A stretch of DNA of 42,208 bases from Bacteroidota bacterium (GTDB lineage: Bacteria; Bacteroidota; Bacteroidia; Chitinophagales; Chitinophagaceae), in NCBI GenBank assembly GCA_947448725.1, contig CANFOM010000021.1, positions 1-42,208 on the forward strand. The letters run 5' to 3'. The translations under genes were made by a program, and so were the position numbers. Positions 1 to 7,529 of the stretch are shown one piece after another; within the stretch, counting starts at the first letter, position 1; each line of letters begins with the position of its first letter. The notes beneath the pieces were generated by a model. It ran no database searches, had not been told where the DNA came from, and was given only the letters and a program-made list of their open reading frames with translations.

Positions 1-45
1 AATCAGATACACTAAAGTTTACTAGAAATCTCCAACTGAAAAAAA

Positions 46-1656
46 ATGAAAAAAAATAATTTACTAAAAAGCGCACTATTTTTTTTACTGCTATCAACTA
101 TAATAATTAACGCCCATGCGCAAACTGGATTAAATTTTCAGGGGGTAGCTAGAACAACTAATAATGTAATACTAGCATCACAAGCCATTACGATCAAATT
201 AAGTATCCTACAAGGTAGTGCAACAGGTACAGCTGATTATACCGAAACCAGAAGAGTCACCACCAATGCACAAGGTTTATTTACAGCAGTAATAGGAGAT
301 ACGGGAGCTATTAGTACACTAGGAAATTTCACTACCATTAATTGGAAACTCACGCCTAAGTTTTTAAAGATTGAAATGGATCCTGCAGCAGGAACTAATT
401 TTATTACGATGGGTACGACACAGTTTCAGTATGTGGCGTATGCGCAGTTTGCTAAAAGTGTGGATGCTGAAAATATAGTAGGTATTATTCCTGTAACATT
501 AGGAGGAACTGGGGTTGCAAGCTTAGCTGGATTAAAAACGGAATTGGCCATTGATAATTTAAATAACACTTCAGACGCAGCTAAACCCATAAGTACTTTA
601 ACTCAAACTGCACTTGATTTAAAATTAAATACTGCAGATACGAGTAAATACACAAAACAAACCTATAGTGATTCAGCATTACTGACTAAATTAAGTACAA
701 CGGGTAATGCTGCTACAGCAACAACAGCAGGAAATATAACAGCAACAACAAACACGACATTAACCTCCTTATCTAGTTTAGCAACAGTAGGAACCTTAAT
801 TGCTGGTGCGGTTCCATATAGTTTATTGACTGGAACAGTTCCAACATTTAATCAAAACACAACGGGTAATGCGGCTACTGCAACAACAGCGGGAAATATA
901 ACAGCAACAACAAATACTACATTAACCTCCTTATCAAATTTAGCAACTGTTGGAACAATCACTAGTGGCGTATGGAGTGGAACAGCGGTAGCAGTTGAAA
1001 AGGGAGGAACTGGATTAACAAGTGCTGGCACTAGTGGTCAAGTATTAACATCCACTGGAAGTGGAACTTTAACTTGGACTACACCGGTTTTTTTACCGAC
1101 CGTAGTAATAGGCACTCAGCAGTGGATGAGAGAGAATTTAGATGTGTTAACTTATCGAAATGGAGATGTCATACCACAGGTAACTGATGCTACAACTTGG
1201 GCAGGTTTAACTACCGGGGCATGGTGTTATTACAGCAATGATCCACTTAATGGCGCTATTTATGGTAAACTATATAATTGGTATGCAGTTAATGATCCAA
1301 GGGGATTAGCTCCACAAGGGTGGCATATACCCACTGATGCAGAATGGACAACTCTAAGTACTTTATTGGGCGGAGATGTAGCAGCAGGCGGCAAGATGAA
1401 AACAACAGGCATCACTAGATGGACCACACCCAATACAAGCGCTACCAACGAGAGTGGCTATGCAGGTCTTCCGGGCGGCAACCGTAACAACAGTGGGACA
1501 TTCAATGTTGTTGGCAACTTCGGCTTCTGGTGGAGTTCTACGGAGGACGGTACGCTAGACGCCAGGTACCGCGTCCTGTACTACAACATTGGTGATGTCA
1601 GCAGTTACGTCAACGATAAGACGGACGGGTTTTCTGTTCGTTGCCTTAGGGATTAA
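46..1656 (+). CDS. Secreted repeat protein with C-terminal FISUMP domain
   Basis: The 536-residue product starts with a signal peptide (hydrophobic residues 8-23, likely cleavage after NAHA) and is probably exported. Residues ~27-95 resemble the NFQGVAR N-terminal module common in secreted Bacteroidota proteins. Residues ~140-345 are a Thr/Ala/Gly-rich stalk carrying two near-identical 32-residue units (219-250 and 273-304) that recall tail-fibre-like repeats. Residues ~353-536 form a FISUMP domain (Fibrobacter succinogenes major paralogous domain), seen in the GTQQWM, GWHIPTDAEW and GFSVRCLRD motifs. The family is thought to act at the cell surface; its ligand is unknown. The last ~60 codons are GC-richer and C-ending compared with the rest, which suggests a separately evolving segment. 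A hairpin terminator follows. An adhesin or binding role is an inference. Confidence 0.85.
   Translation: MKKNNLLKSALFFLLLSTIIINAHAQTGLNFQGVARTTNNVILASQAITIKLSILQGSATGTADYTETRRVTTNAQGLFTAVIGDTGAISTLGNFTTINWKLTPKFLKIEMDPAAGTNFITMGTTQFQYVAYAQFAKSVDAENIVGIIPVTLGGTGVASLAGLKTELAIDNLNNTSDAAKPISTLTQTALDLKLNTADTSKYTKQTYSDSALLTKLSTTGNAATATTAGNITATTNTTLTSLSSLATVGTLIAGAVPYSLLTGTVPTFNQNTTGNAATATTAGNITATTNTTLTSLSNLATVGTITSGVWSGTAVAVEKGGTGLTSAGTSGQVLTSTGSGTLTWTTPVFLPTVVIGTQQWMRENLDVLTYRNGDVIPQVTDATTWAGLTTGAWCYYSNDPLNGAIYGKLYNWYAVNDPRGLAPQGWHIPTDAEWTTLSTLLGGDVAAGGKMKTTGITRWTTPNTSATNESGYAGLPGGNRNNSGTFNVVGNFGFWWSSTEDGTLDARYRVLYYNIGDVSSYVNDKTDGFSVRCLRD
700..957 (+). repeat. Two-copy 96-bp coding repeat in the stalk
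   Basis: Copy 1 spans 700-795 and copy 2 spans 862-957, so the period is 162 bp (54 residues). The encoded 32-residue units differ at one residue (SSLATVGT versus SNLATVGT), while many third codon positions differ. The protein sequence therefore appears conserved by selection rather than by very recent duplication. Confidence 0.8.
1465..1653 (+). other. Candidate DGR-type variable region at the 3' end of the FISUMP gene
   Basis: 25 of the last 58 sense codons end in C, against 6 of 60 codons at 541-720, and G+C is about 50% over 1501-1620 against about 33% over 541-600. The stretch is rich in NNC/NNT codons (AAC, TAC, GAC, GGC, TTC, GTC, AGC), as expected when AAC/AAT codons of a template repeat are copied with adenine-directed mutagenesis. 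It ends in the conserved GFSVRCLRD tail right before the stop, where DGR variable regions of this fold usually end. No reverse transcriptase or template repeat is in the window, so recombination with a paralogue is an alternative. Confidence 0.4.
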
Positions 1657-1710
1657 TTTTTGTGATTAGAAGGCATACAGAATTCGGCACTTCTTAAAAA
1701 AAACTTAATA

Positions 1711-1743
1711 AAAAAAGGCCACTAATGCTAGTGGCCTTTTTTT
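1711..1743. terminator. Bidirectional hairpin terminator
   Basis: An 8-bp perfect stem GGCCACTA/TAGTGGCC (1717-1724 and 1729-1736) with a 4-nt loop is flanked by an A run on the left and a T run on the right. It lies between the converging FISUMP and HxlR genes and can serve both. Confidence 0.85.
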
Positions 1744-1759
1744 GGCAGTGGCAATTTTT

Positions 1760-2212
1760 CTAAAAATTTAATAGCTTTTTTCTAAATTTTATATATTCTT
1801 TTTTTGCATCTTTAATAAATGTTTCTTCGGATTTTGAATGCGTATAGATATAAGACAATTTAGTTTTGTCTACGGGCTTTGTAATCATTTGGCTACGATA
1901 ATGGGTTACTGAAAATTGGATAATCTTAGCCATAATTTCAATAGTGCTAATGCCTTTATCGGTTAATGTATACAAAAATACTTTTTTGTTAGTTGGGTGA
2001 TTTCTTTTTTCAATTAAGCCATCTCCTGCTAAAGTCCTTAAACGTTCTGCTAATACTTTTGAAGCTATTCTTTCTTTCATTTCCAGTAGCTCTCCATAAG
2101 TATGCTTGTGACGGAAAAGCATATGTCTTATAATTAGTAATGTCCATTTGTCGCCAATGACATCTATTCCGGTGGTTATGGGGCAATGAGATCTTAAAGT
2201 AGTTTTGGTCAT
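1760..2212 (-). CDS. HxlR-family transcriptional regulator
   Basis: The 150-residue protein has the HxlR winged-helix fold: the N-terminal cysteine at residue 10 (HCPI), the IGDKWTLLIIRHML helix at ~19-32, the recognition region with VLAERLRTL at ~54-62, and the wing with FLYTLTDKG at ~83-91. It should be a cytoplasmic DNA-binding protein acting as a dimer; some relatives sense electrophiles or oxidants through the conserved cysteine. It is divergent from the GH43 gene across a 263-bp gap that contains TGTAG/CTACA half-sites, so it could regulate itself, GH43 or both. Nothing in the protein points to arabinose sensing. The family call is secure and the target is unknown. Confidence 0.9.
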   Translation of the reverse strand: MTKTTLRSHCPITTGIDVIGDKWTLLIIRHMLFRHKHTYGELLEMKERIASKVLAERLRTLAGDGLIEKRNHPTNKKVFLYTLTDKGISTIEIMAKIIQFSVTHYRSQMITKPVDKTKLSYIYTHSKSEETFIKDAKKEYIKFRKKLLNF

Positions 2213-2256
2213 TTGCTTTATTAATTAATGCTATGCAATTTACGCAATAACTTTAA

Positions 2257-2290
2257 TGTAGGTTATAAGTATTTGTAGTATTTGTCTACA
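2257..2290. promoter_or_regulatory. Possible operator: three TGTAG half-sites
   Basis: TGTAG occurs at 2257-2261 and 2274-2278, and its inverse CTACA at 2286-2290; the last two form a 5-bp inverted repeat with a 7-nt spacer. The cluster begins 45 bp upstream of the HxlR start codon, a plausible autoregulatory position. The half-sites are short, so chance remains possible. Confidence 0.25.
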
Positions 2291-2475
2291 TCTTGGGTAA
2301 TGCTAATCAATTGTATTTATATTGTTTTGTCTTTCAGTGGTTTATTCAAAATTGTATCCACAAAACTGACTAAGTTCATAGAATTACTTTCATTTGGGTA
2401 GTAGAGAATTCCAAATAATTCAAATGATATTTTTATTATCTTCATATCCAATATTATTTAATTCAAAATTGACCT

Positions 2476-3510
2476 ATGAAAAATTTGCTATTGCTTATTA
2501 TGACTACACTTTTAGTAACTACTACTAGGGCACAAGCCAAATTAAAACCTATCTCTAAGCCTTTAGTAACCCATGTATTTACGGCAGATCCGTCTGCGCA
2601 TGTGTTTAATAATAAAATATACATTTATCCTTCTCATGATATTGATGCGGGCATTCCTGAAAATGACAATGGTGACCACTTTGACATGAGAGACTATCAT
2701 ATATTTTCCATGGATTCTATTGGGGCTAAAGTAGTGGATAACGGTATTGCTATAGATAAAAAAGACATTCCTTGGGCAGGTAGACAATTGTGGGCCCCTG
2801 ATGCTGCTTTTAAAAATGGAGTCTATTATTTATTTTTTCCTATCAAGGACAAGCAGGATATTTTTAGAATAGGGGTGGCTACTAGTAAAAGCCCGGTAGG
2901 TCCATTTAAGGCCGAACCCAATGAAATTAAAGGCACTTATAGTATAGATCCTGCTGTATTTAAAGATGATAACAATGAATATTATATGTATTTTGGAGGT
3001 ATTTGGGGTGGCCAACTTCAAAGATGGGATAACAATATTTACAATGCAAAAGCTAAATTAAAAAGCGCCAATGAAAAGGCAATTTTACCAAGGGTAGCTA
3101 AGTTAAGTGCAGATATGAAAAGCATTGTGGAAATGCCTAAAGAAGTTAAATTACTTGATGAAAAAGGAAATCTTTTCTTAGAACAAAATAACACCAAACG
3201 TTTTTTTGAAGCTGCTTGGGTACATAAATACCATGGCAAATATTATTTTTCTTATTCTACTGGAGATACCCATAATGTATGTTATGCTATTGGCGATAAT
3301 CCTTATGGACCCTTTACTTATAAAGGAGTTATTTTAAAACCAGTTCAAGGATGGACAAGCCATCATTCGATAATCCAATATCATTCCAAATGGTATCTAT
3401 TTTATCATGATACCGAATTGTCTGGTAAAACGCATTTGAGAAATATTAAGATGACCGAATTAAAATACAATAAAGACGGTTCGATTGTAACGATTGACCC
3501 TTATCAATAA
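2476..3510 (+). CDS. Secreted GH43-family glycosidase (arabinosidase/xylosidase type)
   Basis: The 344-residue product has a signal peptide (about 1-19, ending TTRAQ) and a single five-bladed GH43 catalytic domain. The expected catalytic triad is visible: Asp38 in FTADPSAHVF (general base), Asp158 in YSIDPAVF (pKa modulator) and Glu245 in FFEAAWVH (general acid). The family hydrolyses alpha-L-arabinofuranosyl or beta-D-xylosyl linkages with inversion. The adjacent araA-araD-araB genes and the secreted beta-L-arabinofuranosidase favour an arabinose-releasing role, but this is inference from context. It is monocistronic, facing the converging araA gene across a shared hairpin. I saw no lipobox, so a periplasmic or secreted location is likely. 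Confidence 0.88.
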   Translation: MKNLLLLIMTTLLVTTTRAQAKLKPISKPLVTHVFTADPSAHVFNNKIYIYPSHDIDAGIPENDNGDHFDMRDYHIFSMDSIGAKVVDNGIAIDKKDIPWAGRQLWAPDAAFKNGVYYLFFPIKDKQDIFRIGVATSKSPVGPFKAEPNEIKGTYSIDPAVFKDDNNEYYMYFGGIWGGQLQRWDNNIYNAKAKLKSANEKAILPRVAKLSADMKSIVEMPKEVKLLDEKGNLFLEQNNTKRFFEAAWVHKYHGKYYFSYSTGDTHNVCYAIGDNPYGPFTYKGVILKPVQGWTSHHSIIQYHSKWYLFYHDTELSGKTHLRNIKMTELKYNKDGSIVTIDPYQ

Positions 3511-3524
3511 GATGTACAAAACCC

Positions 3525-3557
3525 AAAATTAGCCACTAAGAATTAGTGGCTAATTTT
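3525..3557. terminator. Bidirectional hairpin terminator between GH43 and araA
   Basis: A perfect 14-bp inverted repeat (3525-3538 and 3544-3557; core TTAGCCACTA) with a 5-nt loop has AAAA and TTTT at its base. It lies 3' of the GH43 gene and includes the araA stop codon (3545-3543), so araA translation ends inside the hairpin. Confidence 0.8.
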
Positions 3558-5045
3558 ATAATATACATCGCTCCACTTTAATTCATTTTTGAAACTGCTT
3601 AGTTCTGTATTTTTTCCAATAAGGGTAAATTCAATACCTGCAATTTCTGCAAAGTCTTCTAAATGTTCTCTGGTTAAGTTTTGACTGTAACAGGTATGGT
3701 GTGCGCCACCTGCTAATATCCATGCGGCACAACCTGTATGCATATTCGGATATGGTTTCCACAATACTCTAGCTACAGGTAATAATGGTAATGCTTGAAT
3801 GGGTTTAACCGCCATTACTTCATTTACCAATAGTCTAAATCGGTTGCCCATATCAACAATAGAGGCGTTTAATGCGGCACCTGGGGTGGTGTTAAATACC
3901 AATCTTACTGGATCTGCTTTGCCACCAATGCCTAATGGATGAACTTCGCAGCTAGGCTTTCCTTCGGCAATACTTGGACATATTTCTAACATATGCGCAC
4001 CTAATACCATTCTATTATCGGGTTGAAAATGATAAGTGTAATCTTCCATGAATGAATTACCGCCTTGCAATCCTGAGCCCATTACTTTCATAGCGCGCAC
4101 TAAAGCGGCAGTTTTCCAATCGCCTTCACCGGCAAATCCAAAACCTTTGGCCATTAATCTTTGTGCTGCAATCCCTGGTAATTGTTCTAAGCCATTTAAA
4201 TCTTCAAAAGTGTCGGTAAAGCCTTTGAAGTTTCCGTCTACTAAAAACTTTTCTATTCCTAATTCTATTTTGGCAGCGGCTCTTAACGAACTATGTGCGG
4301 CACCTCCTTTTAATAATTCGGCTTGTAATTGATATTCTTTTTGATAAGTGTCTACTAATTGGTCTATTTCTTTTTCTGATATTTGATTAACTACTGCTAC
4401 TAAATCGGCAATGCCATAAGTATTTACACTATAGCCGAATTTAATTTCTGCCTCTACTTTATCCCCCTCAGTTACGGCCACATACCGCATGTTGTCTCCA
4501 AAACGAACAAATCTAGCACCCTGCCAATCCTGCCAAGCTGCTGCAGCACGGCACCAGCTATTTATTTTTTCTAATGACTCTTCATCTTGCCAATGCCCTA
4601 CCACCACTTTTCTATTAATGTTCATTCTTGCTGTAATAAATCCAAACTCTCTATCTCCATGAGCACTTTGATTCAAATTCATAAAATCCATATCTATGGT
4701 ATTCCATGGAATGTCTCTGTTAAATTGAGTATGAAAATGTAACAAAGGTTTGCTTAAAATTTTTAGCCCGTTGATCCACATTTTAGCAGGAGAAAAAGTA
4801 TGCATCCAGCATATAACACCAATACAATTTTTATCATTATTGGCTTCCTGCATAGCTTTTAAAACTTCTTCACTCGATTTTACGACTGGTTTAAATACCA
4901 CATTTACAGGAATGGTTTTAGAAGCACTTAAAGAGCTGGCTATTTCGGTAGAATGCTCGGCTACTTTTTTTAAAGTTTCAGCGCCATACAAATCTTGGCT
5001 TCCTGTGATAAACCAAACGTCTAAAGATTTTAATTGAGGTATCAT
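3543..5045 (-). CDS. araA: L-arabinose isomerase
   Basis: The enzyme converts L-arabinose to L-ribulose in the cytoplasm using Mn2+. Its 500 residues match the E. coli length, and the metal and catalytic residues align at almost the same numbers: Glu307 (FAGEGDW), Glu334 (SFMEDYT), His351 ([10 protein letters not shown]) and His450 (GGAHHTCYS). The start [12 protein letters not shown] fits the family N-terminus. It is the last gene of a minus-strand araB-araD-araA run, 18 bp after araD, and its stop lies in the hairpin shared with GH43. No truncation is seen. Confidence 0.98.
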   Translation of the reverse strand: MIPQLKSLDVWFITGSQDLYGAETLKKVAEHSTEIASSLSASKTIPVNVVFKPVVKSSEEVLKAMQEANNDKNCIGVICWMHTFSPAKMWINGLKILSKPLLHFHTQFNRDIPWNTIDMDFMNLNQSAHGDREFGFITARMNINRKVVVGHWQDEESLEKINSWCRAAAAWQDWQGARFVRFGDNMRYVAVTEGDKVEAEIKFGYSVNTYGIADLVAVVNQISEKEIDQLVDTYQKEYQLQAELLKGGAAHSSLRAAAKIELGIEKFLVDGNFKGFTDTFEDLNGLEQLPGIAAQRLMAKGFGFAGEGDWKTAALVRAMKVMGSGLQGGNSFMEDYTYHFQPDNRMVLGAHMLEICPSIAEGKPSCEVHPLGIGGKADPVRLVFNTTPGAALNASIVDMGNRFRLLVNEVMAVKPIQALPLLPVARVLWKPYPNMHTGCAAWILAGGAHHTCYSQNLTREHLEDFAEIAGIEFTLIGKNTELSSFKNELKWSDVYYKISH

Positions 5046-5063
5046 ACTATATTCATTATTTTT

Positions 5064-5762
5064 TTATTGGCCATAATAACTATTGGGGCCGTGTTTTCTT
5101 TGAAAATGTTTATTTTTTAAGGAATCTTTAATAGGTTTTACTTCCTTGTTGATTTGTTCGGTGAACAACGCTGTTTTTGCGATGAATTCTAATACTGCAC
5201 TATTGTGTACTGCTTTTTTTGCATCCTTCCCCCAGGTAAATGGAGCATGACTGCCTACCAAAATCATTTCTACTTCTTGATAATCTAATTTTCTTTCTTT
5301 AAAGCAGTCAATAATTTGATGCCCGGTTTCTATTTCGTAATCCCCTTTAATTTTTTCATCTTTCATAGGTGCCGCGCAGGGGATGGATTCAATGGTATAA
5401 TCTGCATGAGTAGTTCCATAAACAGGCAGGTCTCTTAAACTTTGGGCCCAAGCCGTTGCATAAGTAGAATGGGTATGCACAATGCTTCCAATATTTTCCC
5501 AGTGCTTATATAATACAGCATGTGAATGGGTATCGGAAGAGGGTCTTAAATTTCCTTCCACTACTTTACCGTCAAAATCTACAATCACCATATCCTCCAT
5601 AGCTAATTTTTCATAAGGAACACCACTTGGTTTAATAGCAAATACTTTATTGGCCCTATCTACAACACTTACATTGCCAAAAGTAAATAAAACCAAGTCT
5701 AGCTTTGGAAGTTCCAAATTAGCTAAGAAACATTCTTCTTTGATGGTATTAAATCTAGACAT
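5064..5762 (-). CDS. araD: L-ribulose-5-phosphate 4-epimerase
   Basis: This 232-residue class II aldolase-family enzyme interconverts L-ribulose 5-phosphate and D-xylulose 5-phosphate, feeding arabinose carbon into the pentose phosphate pathway. Phosphate and metal residues known from E. coli AraD are present one position later: Ser75-Ser76-Asp77 (RPSSDTH), His96 and His98 (VHTHSTYAT) and His172 (VGSHAPFTWG). It sits between araB (9-bp gap) and araA (18-bp gap) in the same direction, which separates it from the related L-fuculose aldolases. Confidence 0.97.
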   Translation of the reverse strand: MSRFNTIKEECFLANLELPKLDLVLFTFGNVSVVDRANKVFAIKPSGVPYEKLAMEDMVIVDFDGKVVEGNLRPSSDTHSHAVLYKHWENIGSIVHTHSTYATAWAQSLRDLPVYGTTHADYTIESIPCAAPMKDEKIKGDYEIETGHQIIDCFKERKLDYQEVEMILVGSHAPFTWGKDAKKAVHNSAVLEFIAKTALFTEQINKEVKPIKDSLKNKHFQRKHGPNSYYGQ

Positions 5763-5771
5763 TAGTTTTTG

Positions 5772-7448
5772 CTATTTAATGGTGGTTTGTTCTATATATT
5801 TTCCCAACCCAATATACTTGATATAACGTTGTTGATAATAATCAACCCTGTCTTTATTAGGGTAATAAGTTACTTCAAATCCTTGTCCCATATTTTCCAT
5901 GGCCATTTCTACTTTTTCATATACGCCAGCAGCGGTAGCAGCAAACATAGCGGCACCTAATGCACAAGTTTGCTCACTTTTATGAATTTTGATAGGCATA
6001 TTCATAATATCAGACATCATTTGCATGATAAAGGGCGATTTTTTTGCAACCCCACCTAAACCTATAATTCCTTTGATAGGAATACCTTCATCCAGAAAAC
6101 GATCCACAATCGCTTTTGCTCCAAAGCAGGTGGCTTCTACTAAACTTTTGTATAAAATAGGGGCATTCGTCGCTAAGGAAATACCTTCTATGCCTCCTTT
6201 TAATAATTGATTGGCATCGGGTGTTCTTCTTCCATTCATCCAGTCAACTGCAATGGGATCGTTCGCATCTAAGGGTAACTTACTCGCGCTTTCATTTAAA
6301 GCTATTAAAATTTTATCTTCTAATTCAGCCACTACGTCTTCATTTACAATACCATTATTAATAGTAGCATTTAATAAAATTGATTTTAATGGCCAAGCTA
6401 AAATATTTTTAAACCAAGCGTAAATATCTCCGAATGCAGATTGCCCCGCTTCTAATCCTACCATGCCCGGTATTACCGAGCCATTTACTTGGCCACATAT
6501 TCCTTTAATTAATTTTCCATCTACTTCTTTAATAGGGGCCACTAAAATATCGCAAGTAGATGTACCCATTACCTTACTTAAATAGTAGGGTTCAATTTGA
6601 CCACCTACCGCACCCATATGTGCATCAAAAGCACCAACACCAATAACAGTGTTCGTGGGTAAGCCAAGTTCATTGGCCCAGCTTTCTGTAATGACACCTA
6701 CTGCAGTGGAGGCGCTATAAGTTTCCTTAGATAAATTAGTAATTACTTTTTCTAATAGGGGATCTAGTTCTGTAAAAAAAGAAATAGGAGGATAGCCGCC
6801 AAATTTTTCTGCCCACAATGCTTTATGACCTGCACTGCAAACACCTCTTTTTATTTTATCGGCATCCTTGCCACCGGTTAATAAAAATGGAATCCAATCG
6901 CAATGCTCTACCCAAGTGTATAAATCTTCATTAATGGTTTTATCTGCTCTTAAAATATGCAATAATTTAGCCCAATACCATTCGCTCGAATAAATGCCCC
7001 CAACAAATTCTAAATAATTGGTAGGATATTTTTTTGCATGATCATTTATTTCTTGTGCTTCTGGTGCTGCAGTATGGTCTTTCCATAAAACAAACATGGC
7101 ATTTGGATTTTCTGCATGTTTTGAAACCAAAGCTAAAGGGGTTCCTTCTTTATTTACTGCAACAGGAGAGGACCCTGTTGTGTCGATGGATAATCCTACA
7201 ATTTGACCCGCAATTTCCTTGTCTAAATTTTTTAAACAGGCTTTAATAGTGATGGTTAATCCATCGATATAGTCCTGTGGGTGCTGTCTATATTGATTTA
7301 AGGTAGGATTGCAGTACAATCCCTTTGCCCATCTTGAATAATGATGGACTGCAGATTGTACAATTTCTCCATTAGAAGTATTCACTAAAATAGACCTTAC
7401 GGAATCGGTTCCGTAATCTACTCCTATAACATAAGTGGGCTTAGACAT
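5772..7448 (-). CDS. araB: Ribulokinase
   Basis: This 558-residue FGGY-family carbohydrate kinase phosphorylates L-ribulose to L-ribulose 5-phosphate with ATP. The N-terminal nucleotide-binding motif GVDYGTDSVRSILVN (~9-23) and the C-terminal region with LGGVAKKSPFIMQMMSD and the CALGAAMFAATAAG stretch are typical of AraB, and the length is close to that of E. coli AraB. It is the first of the three ara genes. The 81-bp gap to the upstream GH127-type gene may hold a weak internal promoter (TACCTTTA), or all four genes may be co-transcribed. Confidence 0.97.
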   Translation of the reverse strand: MSKPTYVIGVDYGTDSVRSILVNTSNGEIVQSAVHHYSRWAKGLYCNPTLNQYRQHPQDYIDGLTITIKACLKNLDKEIAGQIVGLSIDTTGSSPVAVNKEGTPLALVSKHAENPNAMFVLWKDHTAAPEAQEINDHAKKYPTNYLEFVGGIYSSEWYWAKLLHILRADKTINEDLYTWVEHCDWIPFLLTGGKDADKIKRGVCSAGHKALWAEKFGGYPPISFFTELDPLLEKVITNLSKETYSASTAVGVITESWANELGLPTNTVIGVGAFDAHMGAVGGQIEPYYLSKVMGTSTCDILVAPIKEVDGKLIKGICGQVNGSVIPGMVGLEAGQSAFGDIYAWFKNILAWPLKSILLNATINNGIVNEDVVAELEDKILIALNESASKLPLDANDPIAVDWMNGRRTPDANQLLKGGIEGISLATNAPILYKSLVEATCFGAKAIVDRFLDEGIPIKGIIGLGGVAKKSPFIMQMMSDIMNMPIKIHKSEQTCALGAAMFAATAAGVYEKVEMAMENMGQGFEVTYYPNKDRVDYYQQRYIKYIGLGKYIEQTTIK

Positions 7449-7529
7449 AGCTTTAAAACGTTGAGCTTTAAAGGTACTAATATATTTAAAGATTTGGCTG
7501 GCAAGCAGCTTAAAAAACGTAAATTTTTC

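Noticed and set aside
1260..1448. 62-codon open frame opposite the FISUMP domain
   Set aside because: Antisense to conserved FISUMP residues; no start context or motif.
2341..2471. ATTCAAAATTG repeated at about 2344 and 2461 upstream of GH43
   Set aside because: A short AT-rich direct repeat that could easily arise by chance in this composition; no second line of support.
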